Below are positions 1-6,199 of a stretch of DNA of 9,503 nt, piece by piece. Positions within the stretch are counted from its first letter, which is position 1; the number at the start of each line of letters is the position of its first letter. The position numbers and the translations under genes were made by a program. Under the pieces are notes generated by a model. That model ran no database searches and was not told where the DNA came from. It saw nothing but the letters and a program-made list of their open reading frames with translations. Source of the stretch: Candidatus Nitrosotalea sp. FS (GTDB taxonomy: Archaea > Thermoproteota > Nitrososphaeria > Nitrososphaerales > Nitrosopumilaceae); NCBI RefSeq assembly GCF_011319475.1, contig NZ_RCMC01000037.1, positions 54,514 through 64,016 on the forward strand, in the 5' to 3' direction.

Positions 1-225
1 TCCTAGGAACTTTACAGATGTATCACCAATGTTGAGTCCTAGTGTTGCACCGAAAACTTGTACAATTGCAAGACCTTGTCTTGTATCAAGAACTTGGCCT
101 TGTCTTCTCTCGCCATTTTGTAATTTTATTTCTACCATTTCACCGTATGCAGCATTTTCTACACCCTCTACGAACATTAGAGGACCTGCAATCTTTGAAA
201 GAGTCTTGTATGATATTGCGGACAT
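1..225 (-). CDS. atpB: A-type ATP synthase subunit B (N-terminal 75 residues, cut by window edge)
   Basis: Subunit B is the non-catalytic nucleotide-binding subunit that alternates with subunit A in the A3B3 head of the archaeal ATP synthase, on the cytoplasmic side of the membrane. Only the N-terminal beta-barrel is in the window. It shows the family pattern IAGPLMFVEGV, then AYGEMVEI, then GQVLDTRQGLAIVQVFG, then a GDTSVKFLG end typical of archaeal B subunits. The P-loop-fold domain lies off the left edge. The ATG at 223-225 overlaps the atpA stop by one base (TAATG), so translation is probably coupled to atpA. Position as the sixth gene of the operon (K-E-C-F-A-B) fits the usual archaeal order, with subunit D expected next. 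The identification is firm; the rest of the protein cannot be checked here. Confidence 0.95.
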   Translation of the reverse strand, partial: MSAISYKTLSKIAGPLMFVEGVENAAYGEMVEIKLQNGERRQGQVLDTRQGLAIVQVFGATLGLNIGDTSVKFLG

Positions 226-1988
226 TATCTTGATGCCTCCATTGATAGTGATGTGAATTCTTGTTGCATTTTGCTCTTTGTATCCTTTACTAGTTGTTCA
301 ACTTGGTCTTCCTTGGTCCATTTAATTTTTGAGATCATCTTCCTTGATTCTAATTGTCCTACCTTTACAGATGTGATTCCTTTCTTGATTGCATCTGCTT
401 CCATCTTGCCGAATTCAAGTATTGTTGATAACATTAAGAATTGTTTTCTGATTGATGTGTATGTATCTACATCATCATATGCACTCTGTTGTAGATAGTC
501 TTCTCTAATTGATCTTGCAGTATCCAATACACCCTTTTCTGGTTCTGGAAGTGCATCATAACCCACAAGCTGGACAATTTCTTGCAATTCAGATTCTTTT
601 TGTAGAATTTCAAGTGCTTCTTTTCTTGATGCAATCCATGTTGCGGATACATTGTTTTTGTACCAATCACCCATGCCGTCTGCATATAATGAATAACTTG
701 TAAGCCAGTTAATTGATGGGAAGTGTCTTCTTGATGCCAAGCTTGCGTCAAGTGCCCAAAAGACTCTGGTTACTCTAAGGGTATTCTGAGATACTGGTTC
801 TGAAAAGTCACCACCAGGCGGTGATACTGCGCCTACAAGTGTAAGAGAGCCAACACGCTCTTCAGGTGAAATAACAACTGCTTTTCCACCTCGTTCGTAA
901 AATTCTGCTAGTCTTCTACCAAGATAAGCTGGATATCCTTCTTCACCAGGCATTTCTTCAAGTCTACCTGAAATTTCTCTGAGTGCTTCTGCCCATCTTG
1001 AAGTACTGTCTGCCATCAATGCAACACCATATCCCATATCACGATAATATTCGCCCATTGTGATACCGGTGTAGATGCTTGCTTCACGTGCAGCTACTGG
1101 CATGTTAGAAGTATTAGCAACAAGAATTGTACGTTCCATCAATGGTCTCTTTGATTTTGGATCTTCGAGTTTTGGAAATGTTGAAAGAACTTCGGTCATT
1201 TCATTTCCTCTTTCTCCACAACCTACATAGACAATCACATTGCTGTCTGCCCATTTTGCAAGTTGTTGTTGAGTTACAGTCTTTCCACTTCCAAATGGAC
1301 CTGGAATTGCAGCTGTGCCACCCTTTGCTACTGGGAAGAAAGTATCAAGTACTCTTTGTCCGGTAAGCAATGGTTCTTCTGGAGCTAACTTGCGAAGAAC
1401 TGGTCTTGGAGTTCTTACAGTCCACCAGCTTGACAGACCAATGTCTGCCTTGGTTCCATTTTGTACGGAAGCTACAATATCATTAACGGTGTATTTTCCT
1501 TCAGAAATATCGGTCAGTGTACCCTTGACGTTGTAAGGAACCATTATCTTGTGCATGATAAGTGGAGTTTCCTGAACTTCACCAATTATTTCTCCAGGAG
1601 AAACATGATCTCCTTTCTTCTTTATTGGAACAAATTCCCATTTTTTGGTTTGGTCAAGTGCTGGGATGACCTTTCCTCTGCTGATAAAGTCACCACTTTG
1701 TTCTCTTAGAACATCCAGTGGTCTTTGAATACCATCATAAATTGATTTTAGTAAGCCAGGTCCAAGCTGCATTGAGAGAGGTCTCTTGGTGTTGATTACC
1801 TTCTCTCCTGGACGAAGACCTGTTGTATCTTCATAAACTTGAACTGTTGCCTTGGTTCCTTCTATACGAATTATTTCTCCTACTAGTCCCATATCACCAA
1901 TACGGACTACATCGAACATTTGTGCACCTTCTAGACCACTTGCGATCACGACAGGACCTGAAACTCTTGAGATTATTCCTTCAGCCAT
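225..1988 (-). CDS. atpA: A-type ATP synthase catalytic subunit A
   Basis: Catalytic subunit of the A1 head, making ATP from ADP and phosphate as the ion gradient turns the rotor. The 587 residues match the usual 580-600. An N-terminal beta-barrel (about 1-70, with ISRVSGPVV) is followed by the inserted 'bulge' domain that marks A/V-type A subunits (about 115-185). The nucleotide-binding domain has Walker A GPFGSGKT at 230-237 (K236), GERGNE at 258-263 with catalytic E259 and R260, and Walker B ALMADSTSRW with D327. A VSPPGGDFSEPV stretch (388-399) and a helical C-terminal domain follow. All key catalytic residues are present and no intein is seen. The ATG start gives the expected MAEGIISRVSGP N-terminus and lies 9 nt after the atpF stop. 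No clear Shine-Dalgarno motif is visible. Confidence 0.98.
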   Translation of the reverse strand: MAEGIISRVSGPVVIASGLEGAQMFDVVRIGDMGLVGEIIRIEGTKATVQVYEDTTGLRPGEKVINTKRPLSMQLGPGLLKSIYDGIQRPLDVLREQSGDFISRGKVIPALDQTKKWEFVPIKKKGDHVSPGEIIGEVQETPLIMHKIMVPYNVKGTLTDISEGKYTVNDIVASVQNGTKADIGLSSWWTVRTPRPVLRKLAPEEPLLTGQRVLDTFFPVAKGGTAAIPGPFGSGKTVTQQQLAKWADSNVIVYVGCGERGNEMTEVLSTFPKLEDPKSKRPLMERTILVANTSNMPVAAREASIYTGITMGEYYRDMGYGVALMADSTSRWAEALREISGRLEEMPGEEGYPAYLGRRLAEFYERGGKAVVISPEERVGSLTLVGAVSPPGGDFSEPVSQNTLRVTRVFWALDASLASRRHFPSINWLTSYSLYADGMGDWYKNNVSATWIASRKEALEILQKESELQEIVQLVGYDALPEPEKGVLDTARSIREDYLQQSAYDDVDTYTSIRKQFLMLSTILEFGKMEADAIKKGITSVKVGQLESRKMISKIKWTKEDQVEQLVKDTKSKMQQEFTSLSMEASR

Positions 1989-1997
1989 TTATCATCA

Positions 1998-2336
1998 TCA
2001 ACTCGAGGGGATACTTATTCCTAACACTCTCTTTGCTAGAACAGATATAGATTCTTCTTGAATGTTACCTTCTAAAGCAGGCATAAATATCACAAGGGGT
2101 TCAATTGATGCTTCGATCTTCTTCCTAAAGATCGCAGGAAGACTAGATCTTACGGCGTCACTTATAATTATCAGACTATAGTTGCCTGACGAAAAGAGTT
2201 CTTGGATGGTCTTGCTTGCATCGTCACCACTTGTGATGAAAGTATCTTCGATTCCCAGAAGATTATATCCTATGGCAAGCTCACGCTCACCTACTACTGC
2301 TATACGCCCAGTGTTGTTGGATTTTTGTTGTGACAT
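1998..2336 (-). CDS. atpF: A-type ATP synthase subunit F
   Basis: Subunit F is a small Rossmann-like protein of the central stalk that binds subunit D and takes part in coupling head to rotor. The 112 residues are close to the usual 100-110. The first strand and helix, RIAVVGERELAIGYNLLGIED (about 11-31, one conserved block), are diagnostic of the family. The second block, YSLIIISDAVRSSLPAIF, and the LVIFMPAL strand follow in the expected order. The first ten or so residues (MSQQKSNNTG) are a polar extension before the fold. The gene begins 2 nt after the atpC stop and ends 9 nt before atpA, so it lies inside the same transcript. Confidence 0.93.
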   Translation of the reverse strand: MSQQKSNNTGRIAVVGERELAIGYNLLGIEDTFITSGDDASKTIQELFSSGNYSLIIISDAVRSSLPAIFRKKIEASIEPLVIFMPALEGNIQEESISVLAKRVLGISIPSS

Positions 2337-2338
2337 GT

Positions 2339-3406
2339 TTATTCTATTAGCAATAACGAATTGATGTAATCTGTGGACAGGTTATAGCGTTTACCATAAG
2401 CGATTCTTTTGATATTTTCACGCTCATGTTCTGTGTTAATGATAAAGTAGAATATTGTACCAATTGAGAGTGCAATGTTTTTCAATTTTTTGACATATTC
2501 GGAATTTATGAATTTATCCAATGCTACTTCAAAGTCGATCAAACTGTGTGATTTCTTGTATTGGGCAAGCGCATTAACCAGCATGAATCTGTTTTCTATT
2601 CTACCAACAATTTCTGAAACATCTTTTGCGTTGTAGATATCTAACAATTCATTTTTGGTCATCTTGCCACCCTCGATCATGTGTCTGCTAACTATCTCCT
2701 TGTCAAGATCAGATTCTTTGGCCTTGAGAAGGCTGAGAACGTTTTTCTTGTCTATCTCTGCTCTTATGAAATCTCGAATCAGTCCCTCGTCGCCTTGGAA
2801 GAACTTGAGTGACTCTAGCAAATTGTGATAGTAGAAAGTTTGAAGTGCAGACATCATTGGTCCAAGATCGCCAGTCTTCTGATATGTCTCAAGGTGTTGC
2901 ATCAGAACTGTTCCATAGTTGTATTTTATGAGTTGGTTTACAACGCCATCGACTCCAGTCTGGGACAAGATTATCTTCATTTCATCATGTGGAATATTTC
3001 CAGCAGATATTCCTGCAGGAACATTTCTGCTTGATACAAGAAATGATTCTGTTTCAGAGATTGGTCTTCCCATGCTCTTTGCAGAGAGAATTAGTTCAAT
3101 GTTGTAAATATCCCATTTTGAAAGATATGCACGGACGGCAGATTTGCCATTAAACGGGGTTGCCTCTAATGCAGTCTTGTTGATGTATACAAGATGTCTG
3201 TTAAGTGCAACCTCCAATAGCTCAGATTCCTTGAAAATTGATGCAGCTTTTTCAATTTCTGACTTGTACCAAGTAGATCCTAGTGTCTTTACCATCTCTG
3301 TTTCGTCTTTTGCCTTCATCAGGTTTTGCATTTCTTCTTTTGATAACAGACTAAGCGAGATTGCTTGCAATCTGCCAAATGATGATGCGTATTGTGATGT
3401 TGGCAT
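2339..3406 (-). CDS. atpC: A-type ATP synthase subunit C (V-type d homologue)
   Basis: Subunit C is the funnel-shaped, all-helical protein that seats the central stalk on the membrane ring (homologue of eukaryotic V-ATPase subunit d). The 355-residue length is normal for the family. The N-terminus has the typical pattern YASSFGRLQAISLSLLSKEEM (about 6-26, given as the defining block), and the protein consists of repeated helical segments, as in the three-fold pseudo-repeats known for this family. Patches such as RDFIRAEIDKKNVLSLLKAK and ENIKRIAYGKRYNLS match conserved regions of archaeal C subunits. No membrane segment is evident. The ATG overlaps the atpE stop by one base (TAATG), implying translational coupling. 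Identity rests on operon position as well as on sequence pattern. Confidence 0.93.
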   Translation of the reverse strand: MPTSQYASSFGRLQAISLSLLSKEEMQNLMKAKDETEMVKTLGSTWYKSEIEKAASIFKESELLEVALNRHLVYINKTALEATPFNGKSAVRAYLSKWDIYNIELILSAKSMGRPISETESFLVSSRNVPAGISAGNIPHDEMKIILSQTGVDGVVNQLIKYNYGTVLMQHLETYQKTGDLGPMMSALQTFYYHNLLESLKFFQGDEGLIRDFIRAEIDKKNVLSLLKAKESDLDKEIVSRHMIEGGKMTKNELLDIYNAKDVSEIVGRIENRFMLVNALAQYKKSHSLIDFEVALDKFINSEYVKKLKNIALSIGTIFYFIINTEHERENIKRIAYGKRYNLSTDYINSLLLIE

Positions 3407-3960
3407 TACATTTTCTCCGAGAGGAAGCTCTTGACTTGGTCTTCATTGGTTCGTAGTAATTCTTCAAAGGTAAGGTCCAATTCTCTTGTTCCTTCTTTGT
3501 TTTCTGCAATGATTCCACCAAGAGTCTTAATTGACTTGCTTGTGGCTACTCCAAGTTCTTTGAGAATGGATTTGTCTTCTTCTCGGCAGTGAACTATAAT
3601 ATTTTGACCAAGTTTCTTTTTTGAATTGCTAACCATAGTTTCAATAGCTTTCTTGTACTGGGGACTCTTTGTGTAATTTTCTATCTCCGTTTGAATTACT
3701 GCAAAGGCAGATTGCATGTTAGCATTAATGGCATCAAACATAATCTTCTTTGCTTGAAGTTTTGAGGCCTCGATTATTCTTGCTTGTTCTCTTTCTGACT
3801 TGATTTTAGCTTCAGTTGAAAAACGTTCTTGAATCTCCTTTAAGGTATGATTCATCTCGGCTTGGAGTCTAGATTTACTTTCTTGAAGATCTTTTTCAAG
3901 ATCCCCAATCTCTTTTTGTTTCCTAGTCTCTATCTCTCGAATGAACGTTTCAATGCTCAT
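3406..3960 (-). CDS. atpE: A-type ATP synthase subunit E (peripheral stalk)
   Basis: Subunit E pairs with a second stalk subunit to form the peripheral stators that hold the A3B3 head still while the rotor turns. The 184 residues fit the family (about 180-210). Residues 1 to about 85 form a long, highly charged Lys/Glu/Gln-rich helix (IETRKQKEIGDLEKDLQE and onward), as expected for the stalk. The C-terminal half (about 100-184) is a globular domain that caps the head and contains TLGGIIAENKEGTRELDLTF, a pattern conserved in E subunits. It begins 12 nt after the atpK stop and overlaps atpC by one base. No gene for the partner subunit (H/G type) is visible next to it. Confidence 0.93.
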   Translation of the reverse strand: MSIETFIREIETRKQKEIGDLEKDLQESKSRLQAEMNHTLKEIQERFSTEAKIKSEREQARIIEASKLQAKKIMFDAINANMQSAFAVIQTEIENYTKSPQYKKAIETMVSNSKKKLGQNIIVHCREEDKSILKELGVATSKSIKTLGGIIAENKEGTRELDLTFEELLRTNEDQVKSFLSEKM

Positions 3961-3972
3961 TACTGAAAACCA

Positions 3973-4320
3973 CTATAGTATGCCCAGTAGCAATATGATT
4001 CCTAACACGAATCCAATGATCCATAGAGTTTCTGGAATCACAAAGAAGAATAGTACCTGACCAAACTTCTCTGGCTTTTCGGCAATAATACCCATACCAG
4101 CTGCACCAATACCTTGTTGTGCATTACCAGTACCAATAAGACCACCTGCGATTGCGATTGCTGCTGCAATTGCTAAGAGTGGTTTTGTTAATCCGCTACT
4201 AGTAGTAGAAGTCTCGGCTGCAAATGCTGGAGTTGTTGATACAAATGTTGATAGTGCAATTGTAAGTCCAGCAGCTATAACTAAAAGCGATAATTTTGAA
4301 CGCTTGTTAAGCACCATCAT
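3973..4320 (-). CDS. atpK: A-type ATP synthase rotor-ring subunit K (c subunit) with predicted signal peptide
   Basis: Membrane subunit whose copies form the rotating ion-carrying ring. The precursor is 115 residues. Residues 1-34 look like a cleavable signal peptide: basic start (K6, R7, K9), hydrophobic core about 10-27, and an AFA-type cleavage site at 32-34. The mature chain would be about 81 residues, the normal size of a two-helix c subunit. Helix 1 (about 47-80) carries G-rich packing and Q68; the polar loop EKPEKFGQ (81-88) faces subunits C/D; helix 2 (about 89-115) carries the ion-binding carboxylate E97 in the PET motif. By offset to the conserved loop proline, Q68 aligns with the Na+-ligand glutamine of sodium-type rings. 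It is the first gene of the operon, with a TATA-like box about 26 nt upstream. Two adjacent ATGs (4320 and 4317) are possible starts. Confidence 0.95.
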   Translation of the reverse strand: MMVLNKRSKLSLLVIAAGLTIALSTFVSTTPAFAAETSTTSSGLTKPLLAIAAAIAIAGGLIGTGNAQQGIGAAGMGIIAEKPEKFGQVLFFFVIPETLWIIGFVLGIILLLGIL

Positions 4321-4340
4321 CAGAGGCTCATTTGAGAAGG

Positions 4341-4350
4341 TTATATTAAT
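4341..4350 (-). promoter_or_regulatory. Probable TATA box of the ATP synthase operon
   Basis: On the minus strand this reads ATTAATATAA. Its centre is about 26 nt before the first base of the atpK ATG (4320), the usual archaeal spacing between TATA box and transcription start. The transcript would therefore begin at or within a few bases of the start codon. That agrees with the lack of any Shine-Dalgarno sequence and with the leaderless transcripts common in archaea. A second AT-rich stretch near 4369-4380 is an alternative box for a start about 25 nt further upstream. This is inferred from sequence alone. Confidence 0.5.
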
Positions 4351-4374
4351 CTAATTCTTGCAAATTTGTTTTTA

Positions 4375-4410
4375 AATTTTTAAAAATTAACGAACATGCG
4401 ATCATCGCAT
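4375..4410 (-). terminator. Palindrome plus T-rich tract after the sulfurtransferase gene (terminator and/or operator)
   Basis: This lies between the end of the sulfurtransferase gene (4436) and the start of atpK (4320). Bases 4396-4410 are a near-perfect 15-bp palindrome, ATGCGAT-C-ATCGCAT. As RNA it could fold into a 5-bp stem with a 5-nt loop. Read on the minus strand it is followed by the AT palindrome at 4375-4388, which includes a five-T run. A hairpin and then T residues downstream of a stop codon fits a terminator for the sulfurtransferase transcript. The same palindrome is about 76-90 bp upstream of atpK, so it could instead bind a dimeric regulator of the ATP synthase operon. The sequence cannot separate these two roles. 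Confidence 0.4.
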
Positions 4411-4435
4411 CCATTATTTTGTTACGACAAGAATC

Positions 4436-5317
4436 TCAGTTTTTGTTTAGCTCAACTGGAAGATTTAGCATATTTCCCCACTCACCCCACGAGCCAAGAT
4501 AGACCTTTACATTTTTGAAGCCAAGCATTTTGAGTGCAAGAAAAGAGTTTGCTGCACGATATCCCCCTTGGCAATATGTTACAATTTCGTCATCTTTTGA
4601 AAAATTGTACATCTTGGCAAGATCTTCAAGAGATTTCATGGTGCCATCATCATTGATGTTTAGCGTCCAGTCTATATTTACAGCAGATGGAATGTGTCCC
4701 CTTCTTGCTGCACGTATTGTAATTCCATCGTATTCGTCCTTGCTTCTTGCATCAAGTAGTTTTGCTTTACCTAACTTTTTGTTGATATATTCATAACCTG
4801 CAATAATTTCCATGTTTAACTTGCCTGAAAATTTGTCAGGTCTGAATCCGTTTGTTTTTGTTTCTGTAACAAGACCCTGACTCTTCCATTTTTTGAATCC
4901 GCCATCTAGCATGAATGCGTTATTGTGTGAAAAATACATCAATAGCCAGACACCCCTTGCAGCACTCATACCGGATACATCATCGTAGAAAACAACTGTC
5001 TTGTCTTTTGTTACGCCTAAAAAAGACAAGAGGTTTTCCATCTGTCTTTCAAATGCCTTTATTCCATCTTTTGAAGTGTCAGACCAATGATAATAGAAAA
5101 AATCAAGATTTACTGCACCAGGAATGTGACCTTCTAGATAATCTTTGTATGACCTACAATCAACAAGAACAAGATTTGGTTTTTCAATTTTTTTCATTAG
5201 TTCAGCAGATGAGATCAACATGTTATCATTATCAACCTGAGGGTAATGTAAATCCATTTCATAGAAAATTACATTACGGTATTGTACAATTGAAATTTTT
5301 TGAGACTGGTCCAACAC
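4436..5317 (-). CDS. Two-domain rhodanese-family sulfurtransferase (thiosulfate / 3-mercaptopyruvate type)
   Basis: Tandem rhodanese protein, 293 residues, in the usual 270-300 range. Such enzymes move sulfane sulfur from thiosulfate or 3-mercaptopyruvate to a thiol acceptor through a cysteine persulfide. The N-terminal domain (about 34-150) has VLVDCRSYKDYLEGHIPGAV-like features but no cysteine at the loop position (YDDVSGMSAARG, 111-122), so it is structural. The C-terminal domain (about 168-290) has GHIPSAVNIDW and the active loop CQGGYRA with C249. The GSWGEW block (275-280) fits the C-terminal rhodanese signature. The loop is neither the classic CRKGVT (thiosulfate) nor CGSGVT (mercaptopyruvate), so the donor is open. 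No signal peptide is seen, so it is probably cytoplasmic. The start is a GTG; an in-frame ATG at 5255-5257 would give 273 residues with both domains intact. Confidence 0.88.
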   Translation of the reverse strand: MLDQSQKISIVQYRNVIFYEMDLHYPQVDNDNMLISSAELMKKIEKPNLVLVDCRSYKDYLEGHIPGAVNLDFFYYHWSDTSKDGIKAFERQMENLLSFLGVTKDKTVVFYDDVSGMSAARGVWLLMYFSHNNAFMLDGGFKKWKSQGLVTETKTNGFRPDKFSGKLNMEIIAGYEYINKKLGKAKLLDARSKDEYDGITIRAARRGHIPSAVNIDWTLNINDDGTMKSLEDLAKMYNFSKDDEIVTYCQGGYRAANSFLALKMLGFKNVKVYLGSWGEWGNMLNLPVELNKN

Positions 5318-5423
5318 ATGTTTGAAGAAAAAATAATTTTAATTTCAAATCATAAATTCTTATATCATAGGAAAATATGATAATATCATAAAATGAATAT
5401 TTTAAATTATCAAACTATAAAAG
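5318..5423. promoter_or_regulatory. Divergent AT-rich promoter region
   Basis: This is a gene-free stretch of 106 bp, almost entirely A and T, between the divergent sulfurtransferase and winged-helix-like genes. For the minus gene, AAATTAAAATTAT near 5334-5346 is about 25 nt before the GTG start. For the plus gene there are two candidate boxes: AATATCATAAAAT at about 5382-5394 and TATTTTAAATTA at about 5398-5409. The first would place transcription start about 10 nt before the ATG at 5424. The second would place it just past that ATG and would favour the in-frame ATG at 5466. Because AT content is so high, single boxes cannot be assigned with confidence. Confidence 0.4.
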
Positions 5424-6146
5424 ATGACCATTTTACCATACAAGAATCATTTTGCGAGTAAAAAGATGACCAAAATAAAAAAGCAGATTCCAAAGCTATC
5501 AGTTTTTCAAACATTCAAGACAAAAAACAAAGAACTTACAGGAGAAGCGATGCGCCAGCGTGGGATTATAACCCATCTAGTATCTGAGACCTTGCCTACA
5601 AGAAAGACTCGTACTGCAATTGCACACAAGCTCGCAGAACAAAATGGTACAACATGGCAGAACATCTACTCTGGAATTTTCAGAGATTTGGATGAGATCC
5701 TTCTTCCTTTAGAATTGGTAATAGAAGCTGGAAGACTGCCAATAAAGCGCGGTCCAAAGGCACTACAAGAACAAGGTGTCCCATACTATCAATTGACGGA
5801 TAGTGGTTTGCTTGTTGCAGCTTCTGTATCTAATACTGAAAAAGAGAGAATGCGAATCATGAATGATTTTTTTGAAAAAGAAAGTAATACAAAAGAAAAA
5901 GATCTGAAGAAGGCAATCATTACATTGCTTGATGTTGCACCAAATTTTGTTTTGTTGTTATTGCAAAAATATATCGAATCATACAGCGAGGGTACAATTG
6001 ACAAACTTGTACCGTTTAATTCAGAGTACATCAAAAAGGCATTTGATGATGCATTACATGTTCAAAGGGAATTATTGGAAGGGTTCTCGTCTCTTTCAAA
6101 CTCTGACAGAGAGCCAATCATGAGTCTACTCAAGAAGATAGGCTAG
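5424..6146 (+). CDS. Unrecognised conserved-looking protein with a probable winged-helix N-terminal region
   Basis: I do not recognise this 240-residue protein. Residues about 48-135 look like a winged-helix DNA-binding domain. There are helices around ITHLVSETLPTRKTRTAIAH and TTWQNIYSGIFRDLDEILL, then a basic, glycine-containing wing-like segment (IKRGPKALQEQGVPYYQLT, 107-125), ending in a hydrophobic helix (SGLLVAAS). The first 45 residues are lysine-rich and probably disordered. The C-terminal half (about 138-240) is helical and charged, with a hydrophobic helix VAPNFVLLLLQKYI (171-184) that looks amphipathic rather than membrane-spanning. There are two candidate starts, 5424 and 5466, each inside an identical AAAAGATGACCA. 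The gene diverges from the sulfurtransferase, so it might regulate that gene; this is only a positional guess. The coding frame is well supported by length and composition. Confidence 0.75.
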   Translation: MTILPYKNHFASKKMTKIKKQIPKLSVFQTFKTKNKELTGEAMRQRGIITHLVSETLPTRKTRTAIAHKLAEQNGTTWQNIYSGIFRDLDEILLPLELVIEAGRLPIKRGPKALQEQGVPYYQLTDSGLLVAASVSNTEKERMRIMNDFFEKESNTKEKDLKKAIITLLDVAPNFVLLLLQKYIESYSEGTIDKLVPFNSEYIKKAFDDALHVQRELLEGFSSLSNSDREPIMSLLKKIG

Positions 6147-6152
6147 GCATCT

Positions 6153-6167
6153 CATTAATAATTAAAA
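6153..6167 (+). promoter_or_regulatory. Probable TATA box upstream of the 17-codon ORF and membrane-protein gene
   Basis: An AT-rich box, ATTAATAATTAAA, begins 7 bp after the stop of the preceding plus-strand gene. With the usual spacing of about 26 nt, transcription would start near 6185-6195. That is just before the ATG at 6200 of the 17-codon ORF and about 60 nt before the ATG at 6254 of the membrane protein. The membrane-protein transcript would then have a leader that contains the short ORF. This is a prediction from spacing. Confidence 0.4.
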
Positions 6168-6199
6168 TCCCTTTCCAAAAGAGCTTGATAATATTGATA

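Noticed and set aside
467..751. A 94-codon minus-strand ORF and several plus-strand ORFs within 29-2061
   Set aside because: They lie in other frames of atpA/atpB, which have complete family motifs; their translations show no recognisable pattern.
4375..4388. 14-bp AT-only palindrome AATTTTTAAAAATT as an operator
   Set aside because: Made only of A and T in very AT-rich spacer, so it is easily chance; it is kept only as the T-rich part of a possible terminator.
5269..5319. 16-codon upstream ORF overlapping the sulfurtransferase GTG start
   Set aside because: It has no support beyond its position and conflicts with the GTG reading; mentioned only as an alternative for the start.
4915..5325. 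A 136-codon plus-strand ORF opposite the sulfurtransferase
   Set aside because: Shadow of a well-supported rhodanese gene; composition is random-looking, with many His/Cys/Leu and no domain pattern.
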